Part shown: positions 7,505 to 14,870 of the stretch, in pieces
Layout of the letters: each line of letters opens with the position of its first letter
Position numbering within the stretch: position 1 is the first letter of the stretch
Assembly: GCA_002477595.1 (NCBI GenBank)
Contig: DLQN01000086.1
Location: 21,709-39,268, forward strand
DNA: 17,560 nucleotides
Source of the DNA: Roseivirga sp. UBA7431
Lineage (GTDB): Bacteria > Bacteroidota > Bacteroidia > Cytophagales > Cyclobacteriaceae
Direction: 5' to 3'
Translations under genes and position numbers: made by a program
Notes under the pieces: model-generated
The model's input: the letters and a program-made list of their open reading frames with translations, nothing else
Database searches by the model: none
Told to the model about the DNA's origin: nothing

Positions 7505-9109
7505 ATGAGAAATTTTTTAGTGCTGGCTATCGCAATCATTTTTCTAGCGAGTTGCCAACCAAAGTCCCCAAAGGTAATTACCCCCCAAATTGTCCCTCAA
7601 CCACAAAGTATAGATTACAACCTCAAAAAGCATTTCAACCTCAATAGCAGGCCTATTCTTCTATCTGAATCAGATGATGCGAAAGAAGTCATGCTCTTTC
7701 TACACGACTATTTCAAATCTGTAGGTTGGTCATCAGAACTACATGAATCAGGAAATGCTCAGATTCACTTCAAAGAAAATTCAGGTTTGGCAAAAGAAGC
7801 CTATTCGCTAACGGTGAATCATGAGGGTGTAACGATCAAAGCCTCCACTTCCAAAGGGTTCTTCTACGGAACTCAGTCTTTAATCCAAATGCTTCCAACG
7901 GATAAGCATATCGCGGTGCTTCCATATATGACCATAAATGACGCCCCTCGCTTTGAGTGGAGAGGACTTCATCTAGATGTTGGCCGTCATTTTTTTCCTG
8001 TTGACTTCGTTAAAAAGTATATCGACCTCATGGCTTTTTACAAATTCAATACCTTCCATTGGCATTTGACTGAAGATCAAGGCTGGAGAATCGAAATCAA
8101 AAAATATCCGAAGCTTACAGAGATCGGCAGTCAGCGCAAAGAAACTATAGTCGAAAAGAACTTCAATCCTTACGTTGGTGATGGTAAGCCCTATGGCGGA
8201 TTCTATACACAAGGTGAGATTCGAGACGTTGTGGCTTACGCGGCAAAAAGACAAGTTACCATCGTTCCAGAAATAGAAATGCCTGGCCATAGTTTGGCGG
8301 CACTAGCTGCTTATCCAGAATTAGGTTGCGCACCTGGGCCTTATGAAGTAGGCACCCGATGGGGCGTTTATGACGACATCTACTGTCCTAGCGAAAAGAC
8401 TTTTGAATTCCTTGAAGACGTGTTAACAGAGGTGATTGATTTATTCCCTGGAGAGTACATTCATATTGGTGGAGATGAAGCCCCAAAAACAGCTTGGGAA
8501 AAAAGCAAATTGGCACAACAGGTGATCAAAAGAGAAGGGCTAAAAGACGAATTTGAACTCCAAAGTTACTTCATCAAGCGCATGGAGAAGTTTTTAGTGA
8601 GCAAAGGCAAAAAGCTAATCGGCTGGGACGAGATTCTCGAAGGAGGACTTGCGCCAGATGCTACTGTCATGTCTTGGCGAGGTGTCGCTGGTGGCATAGA
8701 AGCCGCAGAGTCTGGTCATGATGTTGTCATGTCACCCAATGCTGATATGTACTTTGATCATTACCAAGCTGATCCTGCAACACAACCCTTAGCCATTGGC
8801 GGCTTCACTACTTTGGAGAGCGTATATCACTACGAGCCGATTCCTGAAGCTTTAGATGAAAAACATCACAAACATGTACTTGGTGCTCAAGCAAATGTCT
8901 GGACAGAGTATATGAAAACGTCTGATTATGTAGAATATATGGCCTACCCAAGAGCCTTAGCCCTGTCAGAGACAGTTTGGACAAAACCTGAGAATAAAGA
9001 TTGGAATGCTTTTCAAAGTAGAATGGGGCATCAATACCGTTTATTGGGTGCGCGAAATGTCAACTACTTTGACGCAGCAAAAGATACCTTAGCTCAAAAC
9101 AATGAATAG
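7505..9109 (+). CDS. Beta-N-acetylhexosaminidase, GH20 family lipoprotein
   Basis: A 534-residue exo-hexosaminidase releasing terminal GlcNAc or GalNAc by substrate-assisted catalysis. An N-terminal GH20b domain (about 35-150) is followed by the (beta/alpha)8 barrel beginning at APRFEWRGLHLDVGRHFFPV. The catalytic Asp324-Glu325 pair lies in HIGGDEAPKTAW; MSWRG and the Trp in NVWTEY line the active site. There is no C-terminal extra domain. I start at ATG 7505 rather than the in-frame ATG at 7466, because 7505 gives a proper lipoprotein signal MRNFLVLAIAIIFLASCQ with lipobox LASC; the upstream start would put 13 polar residues in front of it. It is therefore likely anchored to a membrane. Its divergent neighbour is a glycosylasparaginase: together they could remove GlcNAc residues and then the last GlcNAc-Asn link. 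Confidence 0.94.
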   Translation: MRNFLVLAIAIIFLASCQPKSPKVITPQIVPQPQSIDYNLKKHFNLNSRPILLSESDDAKEVMLFLHDYFKSVGWSSELHESGNAQIHFKENSGLAKEAYSLTVNHEGVTIKASTSKGFFYGTQSLIQMLPTDKHIAVLPYMTINDAPRFEWRGLHLDVGRHFFPVDFVKKYIDLMAFYKFNTFHWHLTEDQGWRIEIKKYPKLTEIGSQRKETIVEKNFNPYVGDGKPYGGFYTQGEIRDVVAYAAKRQVTIVPEIEMPGHSLAALAAYPELGCAPGPYEVGTRWGVYDDIYCPSEKTFEFLEDVLTEVIDLFPGEYIHIGGDEAPKTAWEKSKLAQQVIKREGLKDEFELQSYFIKRMEKFLVSKGKKLIGWDEILEGGLAPDATVMSWRGVAGGIEAAESGHDVVMSPNADMYFDHYQADPATQPLAIGGFTTLESVYHYEPIPEALDEKHHKHVLGAQANVWTEYMKTSDYVEYMAYPRALALSETVWTKPENKDWNAFQSRMGHQYRLLGARNVNYFDAAKDTLAQNNE

Positions 9110-9195
9110 ACAAACCTTTCTTAATGTGTGTTAAGGTTAGGCTGAATTTGCAACATCTACCTCGTTAGTAGAGTATATTAGACAAAAGGTCAATT

Positions 9196-10316
9196 ATGAG
9201 AACACTTATCATTGCAGCATTTCTGTTGGTCGGCAGCGTGCTCAGGGCAAACGATCCAATCGTTACTTTACCCTTCCAAATCCATCTAGGCCATATCTAT
9301 ATTCAAGGTCAAATCAATGATGGTCGGCCCATTAACATTGTCTTTGATACTGGTGCTGCAGCTAACCTCGCTAGTGAAAGTGTTGCAGACGAGATCGGCT
9401 TGAAAACATCAGGAACGCAAACTGTTCTTGGTGCCTCTGGACCTGTTTCGATCAAGTCATCAAAAAGGAATCGCTTGAAATTGGGTGATGATTTGGCACT
9501 AAAAAACCAAGATTTCTTGGTGATGAACCTAGATCATTTGGGGGATCCTGATTATCCTATAGACGCTATCATTGGGGCAAATATTCTGAATAATTATACT
9601 GTTGAAATGGATTTTGAGAAAGGGTTAATTAACCTGTTTCCAAGAGAGGATTTTCCTGCCCCAGAAGGCTATACGGCACATAGTATTTCTTTAGTCCCAT
9701 TTAACGTTCCGATTGTTGAAGGGAGCCTTTTCATTTCCGGTAATGAGACCATTTCAGGCCCGTATCTAGTAGATACTGGTGCCGCTTTGGCCTTACGAAT
9801 CAATACGCCTACCGTGAATGAAAACGAACTCGTCCATAAAGTATCTCCTAGCTATGAGCATGCTGGAAAAGCACTCGGTAATGAATCCGTAGATAAAATA
9901 GGAAGGCTTCAAAGCTTCACCGTTCTTGGTGAATCTTTTGAAGGTGTTCCAATAAGAATGGCAAGTGTTACCTCTGGGGTTAGCAGTATGAGTAATGTCA
10001 ATGGCATTCTTGGCTTAGAGATTCTCAAGCGCTTTAACACCATCTATGACTATGACAAACAAGTGATGTACGTCAAACGCAACAACCTATTTAATGCCCC
10101 CTTTCGTGAAAACAAAAGTGGCCTTAAAGTCAAAAAGTATGCAGGCTATTTAGAAGTAGAAAATGTGATCGCATCCTTTCCGTTGACGGAAAAGTAAACC
10201 TTACGCAAGATCAGTTTAGCGATTATTGCCATGAAACGAAGGGTCCAATTTCTTTGAAAATCTTAAGAAAAGGCGAAGAGCTCACCATATCGATTACCCC
10301 TTTCTCTATGATTTAG
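9196..10316 (+). pseudogene. Retropepsin-like aspartyl protease with C-terminal PDZ domain, broken by a small deletion
   Basis: The readable frame 9196-10197 encodes 333 residues: a signal peptide (MRTLIIAAFLLVGSVLRA), then two aspartyl-protease halves, each with a catalytic DTGA (VFDTGAAANLAS, Asp51; LVDTGAALAL, Asp193) and a hydrophobic-hydrophobic-Gly motif (AIIGANIL; GILGLEIL). Many Bacteroidota proteins of this type end in a PDZ domain. Here the frame stops soon after the first PDZ strand (GYLEVENV), but from 10167 another frame reads DRILSVDGKVNLTQ...KGPISLKILRKGEE...TPFSMI and stops at 10314-10316, which is the rest of a PDZ domain. The carboxylate-binding loop and first helix are missing, so a deletion rather than a one-base error is indicated (see findings). 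The protease core may still be made as a 333-residue protein without its PDZ. It is presumably periplasmic; the substrate is unknown. Confidence 0.82.
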
Positions 10317-10452
10317 CGGGCACTTACTTGAGGTGGTGCCTGACTTACAGGTGCATTGCGTTATGAGTAATCAGAAAACAGAGATTGGGAATCAGTCAAA
10401 GGTTGATCAGAAATCGGGGGTCTAAAAATTCCAATTAAACCCTCATTCCAGA

Positions 10453-10486
10453 ATTTCTTTTCTTAGATTAAAGCTAGAAAAGAAAT
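10453..10486. other. AT-rich stem-loop upstream of yccF
   Basis: An exact 11 bp inverted repeat, ATTTCTTTTCT (10453-10463) and AGAAAAGAAAT (10476-10486), separated by a 12 nt loop. It lies between the broken protease and yccF, 27 bp before the yccF start. It has no GC core and no following U run, so it is a weak terminator candidate; a 5'-UTR structure of yccF is equally possible. The rest of 10317-10513 holds only a 20-codon ORF (10363-10425) and nothing I recognise. Confidence 0.4.
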
Positions 10487-10513
10487 ATTAGGAATCTACA
10501 TCGTTAAAGGCGT

Positions 10514-10879
10514 ATGAGCTTAATTGGTAACATTATATGGATCGTATTTGGCGGCTGGATGATCGCCCTAGAGTATATCATTGGCGGCATTGCCCTGTGC
10601 TTAACCATTGTGGGCATTCCCTTCGGCATACAGTGCTTTAAGTTGGCGATACTAGGCTTCGCGCCTTTCGGCCAGCAGATAGCGCCTGGACGGTCGCTTA
10701 CTGGCTGTCTTTCTCTACCCTTAAATATCATTTGGTTGGTCTTTGGAGGCTTCTGGGTCTTTGTTACTCACCTATTTTGGGGAATCCTTTTTTCCATCAC
10801 CATAATAGGTATCCCATTCGGTGCCCAGCATTTTAAACTAGCAGGCCTCGCTTTCGCTCCTTTTGGAAGAGGGGTTTAA
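10514..10879 (+). CDS. yccF: YccF domain (DUF307) inner-membrane protein
   Basis: A 121-residue membrane protein consisting of two tandem YccF repeats. The first is at residues 6-57 (NIIWIVFGGW...TIVGIPFGIQCFKLAILGFAPFG), the second at 71-118 (NIIWLVFGGF...TIIGIPFGAQHFKLAGLAFAPFG). Each repeat has two hydrophobic helices and the signature GIPFG.Q.FKLA..FAPFG. The family occurs widely in bacteria as an inner-membrane protein; no biochemical role is established. It stands alone: the broken protease is upstream on the same strand and a repeat-rich spacer follows. A perfect palindrome covers its stop codon and probably terminates it. The ATG at 10514 begins directly with the family N terminus MSLIGNIIW, which supports the start. 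Confidence 0.93.
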   Translation: MSLIGNIIWIVFGGWMIALEYIIGGIALCLTIVGIPFGIQCFKLAILGFAPFGQQIAPGRSLTGCLSLPLNIIWLVFGGFWVFVTHLFWGILFSITIIGIPFGAQHFKLAGLAFAPFGRGV

Positions 10880-10891
10880 TCGATTAAACCC
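10872..10891 (+). terminator. Palindromic terminator covering the yccF stop codon
   Basis: A perfect 20 bp palindrome: GGGTTTAA (10872-10879), TCGA, TTAAACCC (10884-10891), followed by ATTTTAG. It can fold as an 8 bp stem with a TCGA loop, and the TAA stop of yccF (10877-10879) is inside the left arm. The short T run suggests a modest intrinsic terminator; a protein-binding site is the alternative. Confidence 0.55.
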
Positions 10892-10937
10892 ATTTTAGCA
10901 GTATTTGCAGAATCAGAAGCGGTATTGTGAATAACCT

Positions 10938-11057
10938 CTATTGTCCCATCCTCCCCACCAACAACTCCCTAATATCTAAATCAAGTGCTGCGGCTATATC
11001 TGAGAGCATTTCTATGCGGGCCTGCATTTCGGACAGCTCCTTATGAGGAGAGCTCCC
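10938..11057 (-). pseudogene. Possible C-terminal remnant of an XRE-type HTH regulator
   Basis: On the minus strand an open stretch of about 39 codons ends at a TAG (complement of 10938-10940) and reads ELSEMQARIEMLSDIAAAL followed by DLDIRELLVGR. The pattern hydrophobic-x-x-IA-x-xL-x-(V/L)D-(I/V)-x-E-L-L is typical of the last helix of XRE/Cro-like regulators of Bacteroidota. The DNA-binding helices are absent: upstream codons run into a small hairpin (AGCTCCT/AGGAGAGCT, 11035-11054) and a stop at 11058-11060. No start codon gives a sensible protein. I read it as a gene fossil; it is short, so chance resemblance is possible. Confidence 0.4.
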
Positions 11058-11101
11058 TTACCCAATATGGAATGAATAAGACTCTATAAACTATAGGGGG
11101 G

Positions 11102-11119
11102 TTCCCGTCTAAACGGGAA
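11102..11119. repeat. REP-like palindromic repeat (TTCCCGT/ACGGGAA)
   Basis: TTCCCGT (11102-11108), CTAA, ACGGGAA (11113-11119), followed by TGACGGATACC. The form inverted TTCCCG/CGGGAA plus TGACG is a common bacterial intergenic palindromic repeat. A degenerate relative, TCATTC-ATAG-GAATGA then CGAATACC, sits at 11179-11202. Copy number in the genome cannot be seen from here. Confidence 0.5.
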
Positions 11120-11203
11120 TGACGGATACCCCTTGTGTCACTTTCTCGTTTCTTAGGGGAGGAATAGCATCGAGTTTATCATTCATAGGAATGACGAATA
11201 CCG

Positions 11204-11242
11204 CCTCCGGCCTTTGGCCACCCCCCCTTTTTTTTCGGGGGA
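11204..11242. repeat. Intergenic GC-rich repeat, copy A
   Basis: CCTCCGGCC-TTT-GGCCACC followed by a C7-T8-CGGGGG hairpin. Its layout (CCTCCG, small hairpin, CACC, then C-run/G-run hairpin) matches copy B at 11331-11384, about 127 bp downstream in the same orientation. Such elements are typical of dispersed intergenic repeats in Bacteroidota; membership of a family is inferred from the two local copies. Confidence 0.45.
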
Positions 11243-11255
11243 AGAGTTAACAAAA

Positions 11256-11292
11256 AAAGCGAATCCCATCAGGAATTCGCTTTCATTTTTTT
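11256..11292. terminator. Bidirectional rho-independent terminator between yccF and fadE
   Basis: AAAGCGAAT (11256-11264) pairs with ATTCGCTTT (11275-11283); CC/GG extends the stem past a one-base bulge, with loop CATCA. A T7 run follows on + (11286-11292) and an A7 run precedes it (11252-11258), so it works for both strands. It sits downstream of yccF (+) and of the fad operon (-), which converge here, and should end transcription from both. Confidence 0.8.
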
Positions 11293-11330
11293 AGAGGGCT
11301 GATAACCCTTGTGACACTAAGGAAAATCCC

Positions 11331-11384
11331 CCTCCGCTCTGCGAGCACCCTGTCTGCCGACAGGCAGGCTCCCCAAGGGGAGGA
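11331..11384. repeat. Intergenic GC-rich repeat, copy B, with inserted hairpin
   Basis: CCTCCGCTC-TGCGAGCACC, then a 19-20 nt palindromic insert (CCTGTC-TGCC-GACAGG, 11349-11364), then CTCCCC-AA-GGGGAG (11369-11382) and GAC. Compared with copy A, the extra hairpin between CACC and the C-run looks like a second, nested repeat unit. It ends 10 bp before the fadE stop codon. Confidence 0.45.
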
Positions 11385-11393
11385 CGGTATTGG

Positions 11394-13205
11394 TTATCCG
11401 AAGAAGTAAGGGAATTTCCCTTCCTTAATCATCGTATCTGCTACTTGTCTTCTTAGCTCTTTGGTGTTTACCAAGTCCATCTTAGTGAATCGTTTCAAGC
11501 CCATTAGCATTACTTTTTGCTCATCGCCTTTTGTGAATGACGCAATCGCTTCTTTAGCTGCTGCATTAACACGATCTACAGCTTGAGCCATATAAATTTG
11601 TGTCATTGCTATGTAATCCGTACAGGCTTCTTCGCCACGCATACTAATTAACTTTTCTGTTCTAAGCATTGCTGATTCTACCGCGTAAACTTCGATTAAG
11701 ATATCCGCAAGGTTCATCATTATTTCTTGCTCATCTTCGATCTTGTCTTGTAATACCATGGCAGCTTTTCCGCCAACCATTAAGAACACCTTTTTCAGGT
11801 TTTTAAGCACTTCTTTCTCAGCATTGAAAAGCACTGATTTATCAATGGTCGAGAAGGTCGGTACGGAGATTAATTCTTTGGAAACCGCCATGGCTGGTTC
11901 GAACATGTTGAGCTCCCCTTTCATCGCACGCTTAAGGATCATACCGATCATCAACATACGATTGATCTCATTCGTCCCCTCATAGATTCTAGCGATACGT
12001 GAGTCTCTGTAGGCGCGTTCCATTGGTGCGTCTGCGGAGTAACCCATTCCCCCATAGACTTGAAGGCCTTGGTCTACCACATAATCCAATACTTCGGAAC
12101 TGTGAATCTTGGCAATCGCACATTCTATGGCAAACTGCTCAACCCCTTTTAATTTGGCTTGGGCATCGTCCATTCCTGAAGCAGCAAGATCATTCATCTT
12201 ATCTTCGATGTTCTGCCCTGCTCTATAGTCAAGTGACTCGGTAACATAAACACGTGTTGCCATTTCAGCTAGTTTGTGCTTAATCGCACCAAAGCTCGAA
12301 ATCGAAACGTTGAATTGCTTACGTTCATTGGCATATTGAGTCGCTTGTGAAATTACCGTTCTACAGCCTCCGAGCACACCAGCACCAAGCTTGACTCGGC
12401 CAATGTTTAGAATGTTTACAGCAATCTTAAATCCGTTTTGTCTTTCCGACAGCATGTTCGCTACAGGAACTTCGCAATCGTTAAAGAATACTTGACGTGT
12501 CGAAGAACCTTTAATTCCTAGCTTCTTCTCTTCCTCATTCATTGTAATCCCATTGAAGGTTTTTTCAACGATGAAGGCTGTTAAATTTTTATCCTCTTCG
12601 ATTTTCGCGAAAACGATGAATAAGTCAGCGAATCCAGCATTTGAGATCCACATCTTCTGCCCCGTAATCTTGTAATGCGATCCATCTTCAGAAAGCACTG
12701 CCTTTGTCTTACCAGAGTTCGCATCAGACCCAGCATCTGGTTCTGTCAAGCAGTAGCATGCCGCCCACTCGCCCGTGGCAAGCTTTGGCAAATATTTCTG
12801 CTTCTGCTCCTCGTTACCGTAGTACAAAATCGGTAGTGTACCAATTCCTGTGTGTGCACCGTATGTTGTAGAAAAAGAACCTGCTGCTCCAACAATATCA
12901 GCAATTAACATACTCGTGTTAAAGCTCATGCCTAAGCCACCGTAGTTTTCAGGTACAGAAATTCCTAGTAAACCTAGCTCCCCTGCTTTCTTAAAGATTG
13001 TAGGAACCAAGTTCGGATCCTTCATGCTATCGATAGCATCTACATTAGGGTGAATCTCAGTATCAATAAAATCTTGGCATGCTTGTGCCATCATTTTTTG
13101 CTCTTCGGAAAATTCTTCTGGAATGAAGACTTCCTGGGCATTCGTTTCTCTTACGAGAAATTCGCCTCCTTTAATTGAATGTTTGGTGTCGGTTGCTGCT
13201 GACAT
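11394..13205 (-). CDS. fadE: Acyl-CoA dehydrogenase, long/very-long-chain type (FadE)
   Basis: A 603-residue FAD enzyme for the first step of beta-oxidation, acyl-CoA to trans-2-enoyl-CoA. The N-terminal helical domain (about 30-145), the middle FAD/substrate domain with CYCLTEPDAGSDA (150-162) and MWISNAG (185-191), and the C-terminal helical domain with YGGMGYSADAPMERAYRD and IYEGTNEI are all present. Glu409 in YEGTNEI is the expected catalytic base. About 170 extra residues after the usual end (430-603) match the extended VLCAD/ACAD9 architecture and Bacillus FadE, also about 600 residues, rather than short-chain enzymes of about 380. It is the last gene of the marR-fadN-S23-fadA-fadE run, 57 bp after fadA; a 16 bp palindrome lies in that gap. 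A terminator and repeats follow. Confidence 0.95.
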   Translation of the reverse strand: MSAATDTKHSIKGGEFLVRETNAQEVFIPEEFSEEQKMMAQACQDFIDTEIHPNVDAIDSMKDPNLVPTIFKKAGELGLLGISVPENYGGLGMSFNTSMLIADIVGAAGSFSTTYGAHTGIGTLPILYYGNEEQKQKYLPKLATGEWAACYCLTEPDAGSDANSGKTKAVLSEDGSHYKITGQKMWISNAGFADLFIVFAKIEEDKNLTAFIVEKTFNGITMNEEEKKLGIKGSSTRQVFFNDCEVPVANMLSERQNGFKIAVNILNIGRVKLGAGVLGGCRTVISQATQYANERKQFNVSISSFGAIKHKLAEMATRVYVTESLDYRAGQNIEDKMNDLAASGMDDAQAKLKGVEQFAIECAIAKIHSSEVLDYVVDQGLQVYGGMGYSADAPMERAYRDSRIARIYEGTNEINRMLMIGMILKRAMKGELNMFEPAMAVSKELISVPTFSTIDKSVLFNAEKEVLKNLKKVFLMVGGKAAMVLQDKIEDEQEIMMNLADILIEVYAVESAMLRTEKLISMRGEEACTDYIAMTQIYMAQAVDRVNAAAKEAIASFTKGDEQKVMLMGLKRFTKMDLVNTKELRRQVADTMIKEGKFPYFFG

Positions 13206-13243
13206 CAGATTAGTATTTTAGTTATTAAATTTTTCTCTATTGC

Positions 13244-13259
13244 CTGATCAAATGATCAG
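13244..13259. promoter_or_regulatory. Operator-like palindrome between fadA and fadE
   Basis: CTGATCA (13244-13250), AA, TGATCAG (13253-13259): 7 bp perfect arms with a 2 bp spacer, 38 bp upstream of the fadE start and 3 bp from the fadA stop codon. The loop is too short for a terminator, so a dimeric-repressor site is more likely. Which regulator would bind is unknown; the MarR protein at the operon head is one candidate. Confidence 0.4.
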
Positions 13260-13262
13260 TGT

Positions 13263-14441
13263 CTATTTAAGGAATTCGTAAATTCCTGCTACTCCCTGGC
13301 CACCACCAACACATGCTGTGACCATACCATATTTCGCATTACCCATTCTTCTCATTTCATTGAAAAGCTGTACTGAAAGCTTCGACCCTGAACATCCGAG
13401 AGGATGACCTAAAGCGATAGCTCCACCATTCACATTTAAAATTGACCTATCTAAATCCAACTCTTTGATCACGGCCAATGACTGTGCTCCGAAAGCTTCA
13501 TTTAATTCAATCAAGTCAATGTCTGACTGCTTCAAACCTGCTTGCTTTAATGCCTTCGGCACTGCCTCAACAGGTCCGATGCCCATAATTCTTGGATGAA
13601 CTCCCACTGCCGTATAAGTGACCATTCTGGCAACTGGCTCTAGGTTTAATTCTTTCACCATGCGCTCTGACATTACCATCACAAAAGATGCACCGTCAGA
13701 TACTGGAGACGAGTTGCCTGCCGTTACTTGACCTCCCTGTGCAAATACTGGCCTTAACCCAGCTAACACATCCATAGAAGTATCTCCACGAGGGCCCTCG
13801 TCTTTATCAACCGTATAGGTTTTCTCTATGATTTTGCCATCAGGCCCAACCACTTTGTCAACCACTTTGATTGGCACTATCTCATCATCAAACTTACCTG
13901 CTGCTTGAGCCGCAACTGCTTTCAAATGTGATTCAAGAGCAAACTGATCTGCCTCTTCTCTATTGATACCATACTCTTTAGCTACCTGCTCTGCTGTCAA
14001 GCCCATGCTGAGGTAATAATCGCTATGCTCTGTAGCTAGTTTGTAGTTCAAAGCCGTTTTATATCCCATTACTGGTACCATCGACATTGATTCTGTTCCT
14101 CCAGCAATAATACAATCAGCCGTTCCAGCATGTACTCTTGCCGAGGCTAAAGCAATTGCCTCAAGACCTGAGCCACAGTATCTGTTCACCGTAACGCCAG
14201 GCACCCCTATTGGCAGTGCTAATAAAGAGATCATTCTCGCCATTTGCATGCCTTGCTCTGCTTCGGGAACTGCGTTCCCAACTATCAGGTCATCCACTCG
14301 CTTCGGATCGAAGCTAGGGACTTGACTTACCAAATGCTTAATTACATCAGCAGCCATATCATCGGGACGGACAGTTTTTAATACACTGCGTTTACCTCGA
14401 CCTACTGCTGTTCTATATCCTGCTACTATATATGCGTCCAT
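13263..14441 (-). CDS. fadA: Acetyl-CoA C-acyltransferase (3-ketoacyl-CoA thiolase, FadA)
   Basis: A 392-residue thiolase catalysing the last beta-oxidation step, 3-ketoacyl-CoA + CoA to acetyl-CoA + shortened acyl-CoA. The nucleophile Cys89 is in VNRYCGSGLEAI, the NEAFGAQS motif is at 314-321, His346 is in GGAIALGHPLGCSGS, and Cys377 (the acid/base) is in MVTACVGGGQG. The start MDAYIVAGYRTAVGR is the usual thiolase N terminus. Its position between fadN and fadE, and its length, match Bacillus FadA; a degradative rather than biosynthetic (acetoacetyl-CoA) role is inferred from this context. The spacing to fadE is 57 bp. Upstream the S23 gene intervenes between it and fadN. Confidence 0.95.
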   Translation of the reverse strand: MDAYIVAGYRTAVGRGKRSVLKTVRPDDMAADVIKHLVSQVPSFDPKRVDDLIVGNAVPEAEQGMQMARMISLLALPIGVPGVTVNRYCGSGLEAIALASARVHAGTADCIIAGGTESMSMVPVMGYKTALNYKLATEHSDYYLSMGLTAEQVAKEYGINREEADQFALESHLKAVAAQAAGKFDDEIVPIKVVDKVVGPDGKIIEKTYTVDKDEGPRGDTSMDVLAGLRPVFAQGGQVTAGNSSPVSDGASFVMVMSERMVKELNLEPVARMVTYTAVGVHPRIMGIGPVEAVPKALKQAGLKQSDIDLIELNEAFGAQSLAVIKELDLDRSILNVNGGAIALGHPLGCSGSKLSVQLFNEMRRMGNAKYGMVTACVGGGQGVAGIYEFLK

Positions 14442-14469
14442 CTTATTTTAAGATTTTAGAGGTTAGACA

Positions 14470-14870
14470 ATAGTAAATAGACTATTTGCTGCCTCTGAGT
14501 TTATTAATTAATCCTACAATCATTCTTTCTATTTCCCACAGTTGCTGAACAACCTGATCCATTCTTTCTTGATTTAGAAAACCCAAATCAAATGAGACCA
14601 ACAACTGCGACTCCAATTCATGAGCAGAACCCATGGCCATGTCTAAGAAGCGAGCAAAATCAATATCGGAGCCCCTTCCTGATCCCTCGGCAATATTCGC
14701 AGAAACCGAAACAGCCGAAGACTGCATTTGAGCGCTGAGGTTAAACTTCTCTGATGAGGGAAGTTCAGCTGTCAGCACGTACACGTCTTTCACCAGCGCT
14801 CTACTTTTCTTCCAAACTATCAACTCTCGAAAATCATGCATCCTTAGAACTTCTATCGTCTAAATACTAT
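14470..14870. repeat. Imperfect inverted repeats flanking the S23 gene
   Basis: ATAGTAAATAGAC at 14470-14482 and GTCTAAATACTAT at 14858-14870, whose complement is ATAGTATTTAGAC, match at 11 of 13 positions in inverted orientation. They lie just outside the two ends of the S23 coding region; the left copy touches its stop codon. Both spacers are AT-rich, so chance is possible. Confidence 0.35.
14482..14841 (-). CDS. Four-helix-bundle protein of the 23S rRNA intervening-sequence (S23/IVP) family
   Basis: A 119-residue all-helical protein. Family signatures are the N-terminal FRELIVWKKSRALVKDVY, then LSAQMQSSAVSVSANIAEGSGR, SAHELESQL and a final helix. The family was first found encoded in intervening sequences of 23S rRNA, where the ORF sits in a stem formed by complementary ends; many Bacteroidota carry copies elsewhere in the chromosome. 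Its function is not established. Here it lies on the same strand inside the fad operon, 40 bp from fadA and 39 bp after fadN, and is flanked by short inverted repeats (14470-14482 and 14858-14870). It has no obvious role in fatty-acid oxidation and looks like an insertion that left the operon order intact. The ATG at 14839-14841 gives the normal family start MHDFRELIVW. Confidence 0.92.
   Translation of the reverse strand: MHDFRELIVWKKSRALVKDVYVLTAELPSSEKFNLSAQMQSSAVSVSANIAEGSGRGSDIDFARFLDMAMGSAHELESQLLVSFDLGFLNQERMDQVVQQLWEIERMIVGLINKLRGSK

Noticed and set aside
9113..9138. Hairpin AACCTT-TC-TTAA / TTAAGGTT after the GH20 gene as a terminator
   Set aside because: The stem is AT-rich and bulged and no T run follows; evidence is too weak to call.
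10165..10197. The frame-1 tail VIASFPLTEK as a genuine divergent PDZ loop
   Set aside because: It loosely resembles VIPxSPxxxA, but the same bases in frame 0 read DRILSVDGKV, a far better PDZ match that continues for 49 codons; the frame-1 similarity is chance.
10363..10425. A 20-codon ORF, MSNQKTEIGNQSKVDQKSGV
   Set aside because: Too short, no recognisable family, and no ribosome-binding or neighbour evidence.
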